A DNA stretch of 31,271 bases, taken from positions 83,107 to 114,377 of the forward strand of contig CAMPET010000117.1 in assembly GCA_946803715.1 (NCBI GenBank), given 5' to 3'. This DNA is from Beroe ovata (lineage: Eukaryota > Ctenophora > Nuda > Beroida > Beroidae). A model generated the notes under the pieces. The model had not been told where the DNA came from, made no database searches, and saw only the letters and a list, made by a program, of their open reading frames with translations. Positions within the stretch are counted from its first letter, which is position 1. Each line of letters begins with the position of its first letter. Positions 8,356 to 18,767 of the stretch are shown one piece after another. The position numbers and the translations under genes are program-made.

Positions 8356-10758
8356 ATGTATCCCATGTTCAGTATGCCTCGCAAGCGAGATCAGAATGAG
8401 TCGGAGGGACGAACACCGAAGAAGCAGAAACCTGGTGCCCAGAAGAAGGTGAAGGTTGCACAGGAGTCACAGCAAGTCCTCGGTTTGAGTAATGAGTACA
8501 ACAAGACTATCCTAGACGCGTACACTCACGAGGTGCACGTGTTCCTACACTGTCACCTGAGGGGGTATGATTACACAGGGTGTGGTCAGCAGCTGTCCGG
8601 ACACTACTACGACAAGTACGGTGCTCCCGTCGATAGATCAGATTCCTGGTCAGAGGGGTACAGAGCAGTAGAGGTGGAGTTGGGGAAACACTTTGATACT
8701 TGCTGTAACCCTAGCAACGGACAACCACTTCTTGCTGGATATGGGGGAGGTGTACACCTGTACAAGCCTATCAAGAATCATGACAAGGAACCCTGGAATA
8801 TCACGGGGTGGATCCCTCTAGAGTCCAAGTGGGTGTGTGAGGCACAGTTCTTTAGGAACAGGCACTTCTTCGCTCTCAGGGGAAATGAGATCCAGAATGA
8901 TCTGTGGGACTACCATCCTTATGAGGAGGATTGGAATGAGGACTGCGAGGACTCTGATTACAATCAATTCGTGCCGCTAGGCCGGTACAAGGGTGGCTAC
9001 TGGTATGAAGGTGATGTGAGAGGCCGGTATCTTCACATCATATCCCTGAAAAACCAGAGTCTCGATGCAAACCAGTGCTACGATAGATACAACTTCATTG
9101 TTCATCCACTGGCGTTTAGGGCGAGTATGGGAATGCTGCCTGATAACTCAGTCGATGGAATGCAGTGGAGCATCACCAACGTGAAGAATGAGAAGAATTT
9201 CTCTGAAGAGGGACGGCTCCAGAAGTGGGGTGACACATGTCACGGCATTGAGATATTCAATGACTTCACCTACTACTACTCGTGGCAGCCGACCGAGGAC
9301 CATGAGATCTACAACGGCACGCTCATGAACTACGCCAGGAGAAGGAAGGTGTCGAGGTATCATCTCTGGTTCAACACGTACCCTCTGGAGTTTGGAGAGT
9401 TCCTCCTGGACTCAGCCCTGACCAGTGGAACATACCTCCACCCAATCTCTGCTAACGATGCTTTCTACAGTCGGGCAACTGTACCCATCAGTGAAGTGGA
9501 CCCTGAGGCTGAGGGAATGGAAAGAGTGCTGCTATCCGACCCCAAGGGGACACACATCAGGCGTGTGGAGAAAATCAAGAAACAAGAGGGTTGCAGTACC
9601 AAGGCTGACAAGAGACGAGATAGTGCTTATAAGATCCGATCATCCAAGGAAAGTAAGGAAATAGAGGCAAGTATTGAGTTCAAGGCCGATAAGCCCTATG
9701 GAGAAGACACTGTATTCGGTTACCAGACGCTTGTTGATCCAAAGCTTTCACTCCGGAGCTGCATTGCTGACCACCCGCCACCAAATGTAACATGTGACGA
9801 AAGTGACCTTAAAACTGGGCTGAATATCATCGAGCCCCTTGTCATCAAGATGATGCAAAAAGGGCAGATGTACGGTCACACTGGTGTCTTTGACTTCTTT
9901 GTATATGATACCGGATACTATGTACCATTCATCCTGCCTGATCAAGTGGACCGGACTGTGTTATCCTATGATATCCCCAGCACTGCTCGAAAGTTAGTTT
10001 TCACTTTCCCCCGGGTGAACGACAAGTCGACCCACCTCGTGTGGAGATATCAAGTCCAGACTGTCCGTCCTGACAAGGGAGTCACGACACACTATGGCTA
10101 CTTCAAGATGAGCCGCGCAAAGCCCACTGAACTGGATCTGTCCAACTATCCCGTGCAGAGTGTATGTTGGGTCAGATTCTCCGCATTCAACCCTGATAAC
10201 CCCCAGGAGAGGGCGTGGTTTGCACCTATCAGGGGTGCCGCCTTCGCCAAACAACCTGCCACAGTGTTTGAGGTGGCAGACCACATGCCCGCCATGGAGC
10301 AACGCATTGTGAACACACTCTCCGAGGACAGGAGGAGTGTTTCCTATGTCAGGGACAACGGCACCTTCAAACCCACAGCCGTGAAAACAAAGAACCTGAA
10401 CCTGGTTTTCAAGAAGTGCAGCAACGAGGAGCAGGATAACATCTTCGCTTATCACTTCCAGGCCTACCCTCTAAAGCAGGTTATTGACAAGTATGACCCG
10501 AGGGTGATGCACAGCAAAGTGGATCCTGCTGATGAGACCAAGCCGTTTGCCAAACCCATCATGGAATGTGTGTCAGGGTATTTCCAGCTTTGTGATGACT
10601 ATCCCTCCATGTTCAAGTTGGCCACGAGCTGGGATGAGACCTCTGTAGTGGGTGAGAGTGTCTATCTGTACAACATAGATAATGAAACAGCTCAGTTGTC
10701 AACAGTTGACCACCTTGTCCTCCAATACCTACCTGGGTGCTGCACAGAAGAAGACTAG
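8356..10758 (+). CDS. Unrecognised intron-free protein of about 800 aa with an N-terminal basic region
   Basis: I chose the first ATG (8356, 800 aa); in-frame ATGs at 8365 and 8374 are also possible. The frame is unbroken to TAG at 10756-10758. Residues about 7-35 are strongly basic with two clusters (PRKR and KKQK / KKVKV), resembling a bipartite nuclear localisation signal. The body is rich in Tyr, Trp, Asp and Asn, with no signal peptide, membrane segment or zinc-finger pattern that I can see. A Lys/Arg/Glu-rich, probably disordered stretch near residues 395-440 divides it into two halves. Base composition is visibly more GC-rich than the flanks and the ORF has no introns, unlike TRAPPC13 nearby. 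It lies between a DNA transposon and an assembly gap, so it could be a cellular single-exon gene, a retrocopy or part of an unknown mobile element. I assign no function. Confidence 0.75.
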   Translation: MYPMFSMPRKRDQNESEGRTPKKQKPGAQKKVKVAQESQQVLGLSNEYNKTILDAYTHEVHVFLHCHLRGYDYTGCGQQLSGHYYDKYGAPVDRSDSWSEGYRAVEVELGKHFDTCCNPSNGQPLLAGYGGGVHLYKPIKNHDKEPWNITGWIPLESKWVCEAQFFRNRHFFALRGNEIQNDLWDYHPYEEDWNEDCEDSDYNQFVPLGRYKGGYWYEGDVRGRYLHIISLKNQSLDANQCYDRYNFIVHPLAFRASMGMLPDNSVDGMQWSITNVKNEKNFSEEGRLQKWGDTCHGIEIFNDFTYYYSWQPTEDHEIYNGTLMNYARRRKVSRYHLWFNTYPLEFGEFLLDSALTSGTYLHPISANDAFYSRATVPISEVDPEAEGMERVLLSDPKGTHIRRVEKIKKQEGCSTKADKRRDSAYKIRSSKESKEIEASIEFKADKPYGEDTVFGYQTLVDPKLSLRSCIADHPPPNVTCDESDLKTGLNIIEPLVIKMMQKGQMYGHTGVFDFFVYDTGYYVPFILPDQVDRTVLSYDIPSTARKLVFTFPRVNDKSTHLVWRYQVQTVRPDKGVTTHYGYFKMSRAKPTELDLSNYPVQSVCWVRFSAFNPDNPQERAWFAPIRGAAFAKQPATVFEVADHMPAMEQRIVNTLSEDRRSVSYVRDNGTFKPTAVKTKNLNLVFKKCSNEEQDNIFAYHFQAYPLKQVIDKYDPRVMHSKVDPADETKPFAKPIMECVSGYFQLCDDYPSMFKLATSWDETSVVGESVYLYNIDNETAQLSTVDHLVLQYLPGCCTEED

Positions 10759-10771
10759 GAAGTGGAACAAT

Positions 10772-10797
10772 ATTCTATATCATGAATGATATAGAAT
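10772..10797. repeat. Perfect 12-bp-arm hairpin right after the stop of the 800-aa ORF
   Basis: ATTCTATATCAT (10772-10783), GA, then its exact reverse complement ATGATATAGAAT (10786-10797), beginning 14 bp after the stop codon. In an mRNA it would form a stem-loop at the start of the 3' UTR. It does not match the histone 3' stem-loop. Confidence 0.85.
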
Positions 10798-11056
10798 CCA
10801 GTGCGTCATATAAGTATCATGGTTGCATATTGTGTAGGTATTGTTTTTATTGGTTATTACTTTAACATTTGGGGTCACTATTCTTTGGCAGTTTTAAATG
10901 GTTAATTTTTGTTGCTATATATTGGTCAATATCTTTTATGATAAAAAGCAATGCAGGTATCAACTTCAAACTTACTTGTGTAACATTCAATTTTTAATCT
11001 TATTGATAAAGGTGTTGAAAAGTTTGGTTTTATTTTGACAATCATCATAAATTCGT

Positions 11057-11062
11057 AATAAA
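11057..11062 (+). promoter_or_regulatory. Possible polyadenylation signal AATAAA for the 800-aa ORF
   Basis: An exact AATAAA about 300 bp after the stop codon, just before the assembly gap. The region from 10798 to here is AT-rich with no other gene signal. Confidence 0.35.
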
Positions 11063-11066
11063 AACT

Positions 11067-11671
11067 NNNNNNNNNNNNNNNNNNNNNNNNNNNNNNNNNN
11101 NNNNNNNNNNNNNNNNNNNNNNNNNNNNNNNNNNNNNNNNNNNNNNNNNNNNNNNNNNNNNNNNNNNNNNNNNNNNNNNNNNNNNNNNNNNNNNNNNNNN
11201 NNNNNNNNNNNNNNNNNNNNNNNNNNNNNNNNNNNNNNNNNNNNNNNNNNNNNNNNNNNNNNNNNNNNNNNNNNNNNNNNNNNNNNNNNNNNNNNNNNNN
11301 NNNNNNNNNNNNNNNNNNNNNNNNNNNNNNNNNNNNNNNNNNNNNNNNNNNNNNNNNNNNNNNNNNNNNNNNNNNNNNNNNNNNNNNNNNNNNNNNNNNN
11401 NNNNNNNNNNNNNNNNNNNNNNNNNNNNNNNNNNNNNNNNNNNNNNNNNNNNNNNNNNNNNNNNNNNNNNNNNNNNNNNNNNNNNNNNNNNNNNNNNNNN
11501 NNNNNNNNNNNNNNNNNNNNNNNNNNNNNNNNNNNNNNNNNNNNNNNNNNNNNNNNNNNNNNNNNNNNNNNNNNNNNNNNNNNNNNNNNNNNNNNNNNNN
11601 NNNNNNNNNNNNNNNNNNNNNNNNNNNNNNNNNNNNNNNNNNNNNNNNNNNNNNNNNNNNNNNNNNNNNNN
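11067..11671. other. Assembly gap (605 undetermined bases)
   Basis: A continuous run of N. The following sequence is a C/G minisatellite, which probably caused the break; its true length is unknown. Confidence 0.98.
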
Positions 11672-11977
11672 CCCATTTGTGCCGCCTTATTGCTCCATTT
11701 GTGCCCCCTTATTGCCCCATTTGTGCCCCCTTATTGCCCCATTTGTGCCCCTTTCTTGCCCCCTTTGTGCCCCCTTATTGCCCCATTTGTGCCCCCTTTG
11801 TGCCCCTTTTCCGCCCCCTTTGTGCCCCTTTTTTGCCCCATTTGTGCCCCCTGGGGCAAATGGGGCACAAATGGGGCATTTTGGGGGCAAAAAGGGGGCA
11901 CTTTGGGGGCGAAAAGGGGGCACTTTGGGGGCGAAAAGGGGGCAAAAAAGGGGCATTTTGGGGGCGAAATGGGGGCG
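11672..11977. repeat. Inverted 11-bp-period minisatellite (GCCCC-T-rich arm, then its complement)
   Basis: From 11672 to about 11851 the sequence is an array of 11-bp units of the form GCCCCnTTnTT (for example gccccatttgt, gcccccttatt). At about 11852 it switches to the reverse complement (ggggcaaat, gggggcaaaaa, gggggcacttt) and runs on to about 11977. The two arms can form a long imperfect hairpin. Because 11 is not a multiple of three, several frames stay open by chance; those ORFs are artefacts. Confidence 0.92.
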
Positions 11978-12450
11978 TCGGCGGAGCAGTCAATAGCCGT
12001 TTCTATCTCAAGTTTCTATTCAAGGAATTCTACTTTTATTCATATAAATTGGAACATCGTTTTGTTTGACTCACATAGATCCAACGAGGGTCACTTGAAT
12101 CGGAGCTGCAAGCCAAGCTCGACCACCCTGAAATTAAGTTAAGAATTCGTCTATCAACCCGTTGACATTTCATCCGCCATACCAAATATAATGACCATGA
12201 TAGTTTCACATTACCATGGTACACAGGAAACTACCTGGAATAACTTCGTCTTGGTATCAAGAATGTTCATTACCACTGGAGTGAATGCTGAAATACTTCA
12301 TGTTAAAGACCCCGTCTTTACCATTATGACGCTTCATTCATTATGGAAATTGACACCACCTAGCTTCATTCCTCACACCACCTAGCTCAATTCCGCTCAC
12401 CCATTCCAGGTGTAGCCATCAACACTCGGCTCAGTACAACTTGTGCAATN
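11978..12450. other. Spacer with no gene seen
   Basis: Unique AT-rich sequence between the minisatellite and the undetermined base at 12450. A short direct duplication (caccacctagct, about 12354-12386) is the only pattern. The 3' part of the proline-rich - strand gene could continue here, but I found no convincing exon. Confidence 0.4.
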
Positions 12451-13240
12451 CGGGGGAAGGAGGCCTAGGGACCCGGCAGGTGGCGCCGTAACGAGGGGGT
12501 TGAACGGGAGGAGAGGCCTGGGTGGGTGGTTGATAAGGGATGGTTCATGGTCAAGAAACAGATTTTCTTCAAAACAATCAGGATCATATATTTTATTTCA
12601 CACTGGGTATGCACCATAATACAAGAATAGAGAACTATAAATAACACGATGATAGGTTTGTAGACGGCATCATACTCACATGGACTGCAGCCCGGGTAAT
12701 ATTGGAGGAGGCGGAGGGAAGGAGGGGAGAGGGAGGATGGTGGACGTCACGCCGGCCTTCTTCTGGGGGGATGTCATTGAACCGAGAAAATAAGTCAACT
12801 ACAATATCGCGATAATGTCACAAACAGTGGGACAAACTCGAGGTTGGGAGAGTGTACCTTGATGTCTAGTTTAGTATCTGACTTGGTGTCATTCTCCAGG
12901 GGTAGTATAGCAACAGGAGGGGGCTCCACGGTGTTTAGCATGGGCACAGGGGGCACCATCATGGACCCCGGTACTATACCAGAGGAGGGAATACCTAGGG
13001 AAAGGGACTCTTGTCACGTGATAAGGGCAATACTATTCCAGATTATGCTTATTCCCGGAATAGGCGGTATCGGAACTCGGGTGTAGGTCAAGATAGACAC
13101 TGGTTCAGTAATGGGACAGGGTCAACATATGTGAGTTGACTCCACACTCCCATAGGTATACAATAAGTACTCCAAAACGCATTAATGACTTACCGAGCGA
13201 TACAGGCGGCATGCCGACGAAAGGGAGTGAAGTGACAGTG
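12451..13240 (-). CDS. Proline-rich exons of a host gene, possibly the C-terminal part of the RBBP6-like gene
   Basis: Four - strand exons join with matching phases: 13240-13194 (ends phase 1 at a GTAAGT donor), 12994-12858 (starts with the two missing bases, ends phase 0), 12762-12680 (starts phase 0, ends phase 2 at GTGAGT) and 12517-12451 (starts with one base, runs into the N at 12450). The encoded chain includes SLPFVGMPPVSLG, GIPSSGIVPGSMMVPPVPML, LPLPSFPPPPPILPGLQSM and PLLPFNPLVTAPPAG. It is hydrophobic and Pro-rich, without a domain. RBBP6 proteins carry a Pro-rich segment after their RING domain, and this lies downstream of the DWNN exons on the same strand. The link is unproven, because 3.8 kb of repeat-rich DNA separates the two groups and no zinc-knuckle or RING exon was found there. 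The start and end of the gene are missing. Confidence 0.6.
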
Positions 13241-13262
13241 CTAAATGACGAGGTTGGGATGN

Positions 13263-13279
13263 TGTGTGTGTGTGTGTGT
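13263..13279. repeat. (TG)n microsatellite
   Basis: About eight TG dinucleotides next to an undetermined base at 13262, immediately upstream (on the - strand) of the first proline-rich exon. Confidence 0.85.
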
Positions 13280-14999
13280 TCATATTCTCACTTCATTCAT
13301 TAGAGAGGTTTGTTTTGTTTAATAGTTTCCTGCTGTATTATACAAAACAGTCCTCTCTGCTCTAATGATCGAAATGAGTAGTAGTACAGCCGATAAGTGA
13401 TACGTTGCCTTTGTTGAAATAGGAGAATAATATGGAGCTGAGATTCGAGTTAACGCTTTGAATCTTTGATCATGATGACTGATGCTCAGCTCTAATGCTC
13501 TGCTTCTCACTATGATACAGCTGGGGAATGCTTTTCTAGTCTTCATTTCCATTTTGCAGTAACACGAGACCCCTCCCTTGCGTCGGAAATTATCCTTTGT
13601 TTTGAAATTGAATATGTTTTTTACCGTTTCTCATTTGTTATTGGTTGTCTAACTTTTATGAACAATCGACTGTGTTGTTCAACGTGCTGTGCGTTAGTTA
13701 CTCAACGTGGAATCGGTACAAAACAGATCAAGTATTAGATCTCACGTCCTGAATCCTGATTTTGATTCCTTATTTTGTCTTATGTTATGTTTACTGAATC
13801 TTGAATCTCGCAGTGTATCTTTGGCATTTGGTAGAGCTCTTTTCTTGGAGTTGAAGATCCCCGATTCTATAAAGGGTTCCCCAGACTTGAGTGAATCTCA
13901 CAATGGTACAGCGCCCAGAGTCCGGACATACCGTTAGCTTGAAAATCTTACATCGACGTGTCATCATAGTTTTTGAGAGATAGAGTAAGTACGACGTACT
14001 GAATAAGCCATAAGTTTGTTGTTAATATATCAAAGGTGCATGTTCGTTTGCCTCTTCCTGGACTTGCGATCGTGCTTTTGAGTCTTGACTATGAGCTGGT
14101 AATGTCTGATGAGTGATGGCCTCACATTGTGTATCTGATTCGATGTGGAGGCATCGTTAACCAACCTGATCGATGCTCATTTCATCCTGATAATCAGCGA
14201 ACGCGCATCTTCGGTATTGCGCATTGAGTTTATGATAGATTGGAAATTTAACTGATCGCAGTAATGTAACAGTAGCGTTTCGACAATGCAATAAAACAAT
14301 GTTTATTTAGCAGGATCGACGAAGACTTTGGAGTTAACTTTCTCTCCTGTGGGATGGGTAATGGTGGTGTGACTATAAAACACTATAAAAGAGCCTGATG
14401 ATTCCTGGAGGATGAACCGCAGAAGACTAGAGATTGAGATTAACAAATTTATATCATATTGATTAACTCGTCTGATTCAATCGTCTGCTCTCTTTTCACC
14501 TACCTACTCATAGTCATTGTTATACCGGGAAACCCCCTGCACCCTAACATACCGGCTTACTCTCTAAGCTAAGCTCTCCCCCCTAACTCACACTGACACA
14601 GCCTTATACGCTTAAATGATACGGTATACGGGATCATGCATTGATTCCGTCCCACATTTAAGTGGGACGGAGAAGTTCGACACAAAAATTGTGATACAAA
14701 TAGAATGACAATGCGACAAGAAGTGTGTTACTGTTAGTGTGACAAAAAGTGTTTCAGTGAGTTTGTCAGAATATGTGACAGTGACAGGGAGGCTGGAAGT
14801 TTCATGATGTGTTACCAAAGCGACTCAAATTTTAGTTCTCCCATCCGACTAATATTATCTCATTCACTCACATTGTAGATTGACAATTACATATTCTTCT
14901 GCACTCATGCTACACAATGTCACATGCAAAACCGGGTCACCACGTTATACTCATCTATCACATTCACTCATTGGAACTCTCAAACTCATTCGACTACTT

Positions 15000-15475
15000 A
15001 CACTAAGCCGTGCGGCGTGCACTCATCCGAACACTTACACTCATTCTTACACTGACTTTCTTTCGAACATTATAGTCCCATCAGAACACTTGCCCTCATT
15101 CAAATTCTTACACTTATCAGAATACTTACACAACGTACACTCATTCGAACAATTACACTCATTAAACACTCATTCGAACTCTCATTCCAACACTTACACT
15201 CATTCAACTACTTACACTAATTCGAACACGTACACACTACACAGTGTAAGTTGAACTCATCAGAACACTTTCACCCATCAGAACACTTGCACTCAATCGA
15301 CCACGTATACTTATTGAAATACTCATTCGAACACTTACACTGATCAGAACACTAACACTCATTCAAACTTTCATTCCAACGCCTACACTCATTCAACTTG
15401 AACTACTTACACTCATCCGATCACATACACTCATTCCAACACTTACAATCATCAGAACACCTGCACTCATTCGAA
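15000..15475. repeat. Degenerate minisatellite with ACACTTACACTCATTCGA-like units
   Basis: Roughly 18-24 bp units combining acacttacactcatt and cgaac or cagaac variants run through the block. Open frames across it rich in His, Ser, Asn and Thr are products of the repeat, not genes. Confidence 0.8.
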
Positions 15476-15957
15476 CACTCTCAGAAGTATAATCTGACTC
15501 TGACGGTAATCCGCCTGCCGGCATATGAAGGGAAATGAACTCTATGAGGGAAAATAAACTCTTTCAGTTTCATCTTCGTGCTTTTATCTTGTGCCTCGGT
15601 GTTTGAATTTTCCAAGTTCAACCGGTATTACAACTACAAGTATATTAGTACAAGTCAACTACAAGACTGAAGACGTGCGTTCTGAGTCTGAGTTAAATTT
15701 AAAAGTATGTACTTGGAGTCCGAGTCTGTTGTCGGAGTCTGACGTCTGTAATTGCACGTGATTGTGTGTACACTGTACATTGTAACCGAGTCAGGAGACA
15801 TTATCACGATCCTATCAGACTTATCGAAAGAGCTTGAAGTTGAACTTGAACACTAAAAGTAAAATGGGATGGCAGATGGGTGATAGAGGAACTTGGAGGG
15901 TGGGTAGGAGCAGNTCAGTGATACAATTCGAGAGAAATCCCGTGTCAGATTTCAGAG

Positions 15958-16045
15958 GACACATACACACTCAGTACGCATAGACACAGACAGACACAAA
16001 CACACAGACAGACACACAGACAGACACGCACAGACACACACTCAT
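15958..16045. repeat. CA / CAGA-rich microsatellite
   Basis: Alternating cacaca and cagacaga units, interrupted, over about 85 bp. Confidence 0.8.
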
Positions 16046-17045
16046 CTGTGAATTCATACAGTAAATGAGATTATTCGATGGATCTTCGAGTACCACAAAG
16101 GACTTAATACCCTACATAGTACATGCATTTACAATTTAATTTATACTGTATACCTTGTACAGTACTACAAGTAGTGGGTTCCATAGCAGTACTCAACCTG
16201 TCAAGTTTGTGTGTTGTATAGCACGAAATGTACCATATACACTGTACAGAACATTGTACATATTGAGGACACGCGCTGTGACTCACCATTAGACATTATG
16301 AAGACCATTTACCATGTACAACAAAGTAATGTTGAGGTACACCAAACATACAATTATACCATTTATGGTAATATGAATGATGAGTTACAATAAAGCACAA
16401 AGCACAATCTACTAGGATCCAAATTAAGTACATTATCATCAGCTGAGAGTTAGCTGATGACGTCATGACAGTGAAATCGCATAATATCATCAGCTGTATG
16501 TGATTGGAGAATGTATTATTTCATAATATGAATAGTTAATTATTGAATGTCTATGTTAGTAGTGATCATGCAACAGTTCCATATACGGTGCCTATAATAG
16601 CACACGACAAGAACCAGTTTATCTTACCACATGTCTTAACTCTGATAGTCAAGCCCAAATTGAGAGGAAGATTCATTTTTACCTTCATTTCGAGGGAGAA
16701 CGTTGATTTTGAAAGAAAAAGAAACACAATCGAATGGTAGCCAAACAATTGATTTGGAGCAATTACAATTCTCATAATATCTCGACATCTATCAACCACC
16801 ATGATGCATGGCAATAATTGTCTCTTGGTTACACAGTCTCTTGTGTTGGTCTGAATATCAGACAACGTGGGTACTCAATGATATGATCATCAATAAATGA
16901 ACTTCCCAAGTAAATGCTGGATTTTGGGGCTTGCCTCTCCAATGCCAATATGATTGAACACACACATTAACTAAAATAATCACAAGATATGAAATGCGAT
17001 TAATGTCCCTGAGTGAGATAAAGTAAGTATACTACAATTTGTTAC

Positions 17046-17602
17046 CATGGAGACGGAAAGAGGAAGAGGAGTTGATGACATCTTGTACATGTCCAAACTC
17101 TGACTCCTGAAAATGCTCGAAATTAACAACAGTGCAAAATGGACAAAACCAGAAAGATTACATCGATTCGATCTGAATCTCGAATTTAGGACAGTCTTGT
17201 CAATGACTTACTGTGCTGCAAGTAGGGACTTGGTAACTTTCGTTCCAGTAGGAATTCTCTTGACTGTGACTTCAGCATTCCTTGGTATCAGCTGATTGTC
17301 ATCGTTGTAGACTGAAAATTACAAGTTGTCATGAGCTGTTTAAAACATCAGCAAATTCTCACAGCAAAGCTTCGAACAGGGTGGTTGTTCCAGCCCCTCC
17401 TAATATTCAATCAAAATTATCACTAGCCCCCACCTTCTTGTGTCTGTGCATTTATGATTTGAAGCATAAAATCCGGAGCTTTGCCCATTTTCTTTTGCCC
17501 AAGAATGGTCTGTTTGATCTCTCCAACACTGATGTATGCCCCATCAAATTGAATGGTGTCATGCTTTGCATTATTTCGGAACTTGTAATGAATGCAAGAC
17601 AT
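17046..17602 (-). CDS. RBBP6: RBBP6-like protein, N-terminal DWNN domain (exons 1-3, partial)
   Basis: Three - strand exons join in phase: 17602-17434 (ATG start, 56 codons plus one base), 17311-17212 (two bases, 32 codons, two bases, GTAAGT donor) and 17106-17046 (one base plus 20 codons). The first begins MSCIHYKF and continues through IQFDGAYISVGEIKQTIL and LQIINAQTQE; the second gives YNDDNQLIPRNAEVTVKRIPTG. This is the ubiquitin-like DWNN domain that opens RBBP6, with the intron splitting it just before the NDDN-LIP segment. RBBP6 family proteins are E3 ubiquitin ligases also required for pre-mRNA 3'-end processing, where the DWNN domain activates the cleavage machinery. The third exon encodes a Ser/Pro-rich linker and is less certain. 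The zinc knuckle and RING expected next are not seen in the window; the protein may be a short DWNN-only form or continue at 13240-12451. Confidence 0.88.
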
Positions 17603-18242
17603 GTAACCTAAAGAAGTATGGTAGTAAGATGGATAAGTTAAGACATTTTCAATCAGCTTACACTGATAGTAGCTAACACATATCATCAATAAACAATTCC
17701 TGATAGAGTAAGAGCCACCAGTTACAATCAAAAAGAACTGAACTCATCTATCGCATAAAAACCAAACCAGTTTATGTCAGCCAATTTGAACATGAACATT
17801 CTACCAAATTGTGAATCCAGCTGACATAAAACTCAACAAAGTTGACTTTATTTTGTTTAATTCTATACAGGAACACTCCTAAATAACAATAATACATATT
17901 AAGGCAGGTCAGTTTGCCTTGGCTAAACTTCCAGGATTAATATTTTAATGATAAGTGTGCTGATATGAGTAAAAGGATCAGGGTTGCTGAAGCATCTTAC
18001 ATTTTGTTTGACAAAACAAATACATTATGAATAAATTCCATAACCACATGGCACACATATAAACCATCAACATATATCAAACAACAACATTGACACCTCA
18101 AACACCTTACAAATTGATGTCTACATTCTTTAATTTAAAATTTATGTTTTCGTTGAGGTGTGCTGCCTTTTAGCAAATTTCTTAATTTCAAAACTCACTG
18201 GATTCTAGAACATATCTAGACTCTGCCAGAAATTACATTGCA
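17603..18242. other. Intergenic DNA between TRAPPC13 and the DWNN gene
   Basis: AT-rich (notably 17750-18200). It should hold the promoter of the DWNN gene and perhaps the missing last exon of TRAPPC13, which I could not find. No other gene signal. Confidence 0.4.
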
Positions 18243-18565
18243 TGCGTGGTTTTCTCACACTGTGCACCCCAGTTCTACTCGGTGAATTGAAAAGTCAAAG
18301 AAAACCTGCCGAGAGCGGCAGGTTGAGTCACACAACGTGCCAACATGTGAACATCATTATTTATTTATCATGTAGCTAATTTTACTTGGACTTGGAGATC
18401 TAGGAAAAGTCGTAAAATTTAAAAAGCCACGGAGATAAAAAAGTCGTAAAAAGTCGCGCAGAATATTTGGGTCATGGTCACGCGCAGCGCGCGCGGCTGA
18501 AACTGTCCGAATCTTCAGCTCGAAAGATTAAATATATAATATTAGATGAAATATATGAAATTCAT

Positions 18566-18767
18566 TGACTGGCGATGCACTATAGGCCCAGCGGTGCGAT
18601 TGCAATGAAATTCTCGTCGATCGATGATAGACCCTGTCGAGTATTTCGTTTTGCGCGCGCGATAGGAAGCTGCCTGAGAATAAGTTTGCAAACTTATTCT
18701 CAGGCAGTCAGGCAGCTTCCTCATTACTGCTTCGCGGCTTGCATCAGCGGTCTAGCATCGACAGACA
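18566..18767. mobile_element. MITE-like element with inverted ends (CTGGCGATGC...), copy 1, about 200 bp
   Basis: The left end ctggcgatgcactataggcc and the right end, read inward as TGTCTGTCGATGCTAGACCG, match imperfectly. The same termini bound a larger relative at 27914-28253. Inside is a long palindrome (18664-18721). No transposase is encoded and no convincing target duplication was found, so it is non-autonomous and its superfamily is unknown. Confidence 0.6.
18664..18721. repeat. Near-perfect palindrome, 25-bp and 33-bp arms
   Basis: The left arm aggaagctgcctga...taagtttg (18664-18688) is followed without a spacer by its reverse complement, except that the right arm repeats the 8-bp step caggcagt. 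The core GAGAATAAGTTTG is the same motif that is tandemly amplified at 27997-28060. Confidence 0.9.

Larger units (their letters stand above)
13241..17045. other. Repeat-rich intron or intergenic DNA, no exon recognised
   Basis: AT-rich, with a (TG)n run next to the N at 13262, a divergent minisatellite at about 15000-15475, and a CA/CAGA-rich microsatellite at about 15958-16045. If the DWNN and proline-rich exons are one gene, this is where its zinc-knuckle and RING exons should lie. I searched the - strand by eye for C-x2-C-x4-H-x4-C and C-x2-C RING patterns and saw none. Confidence 0.45.

Noticed and set aside
10987-11676. 229-codon frame on the - strand
   Set aside because: It consists almost entirely of undetermined bases.
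11677-12142. Long overlapping open frames on both strands (Pro/Cys-rich or Gly-rich)
   Set aside because: They are read through the 11-bp C/G minisatellite, which has no stops in several frames; composition and overlap on both strands show they are artefacts.
12844-13086. 80-codon + strand frame rich in Gly and Ser
   Set aside because: Antisense shadow of the proline-rich exon 12994-12858, whose phases match its neighbours on the - strand.
14880-15254. 124-codon His/Ser/Thr/Asn-rich frame
   Set aside because: Product of the ACACTTACACTCATTCGA minisatellite.
16438-16465. CATCAGCT/AGCTGATG hairpin followed by a TGACGTCA (CRE-like) site
   Set aside because: Eight-base motifs are expected by chance in this length and no promoter is placed here.
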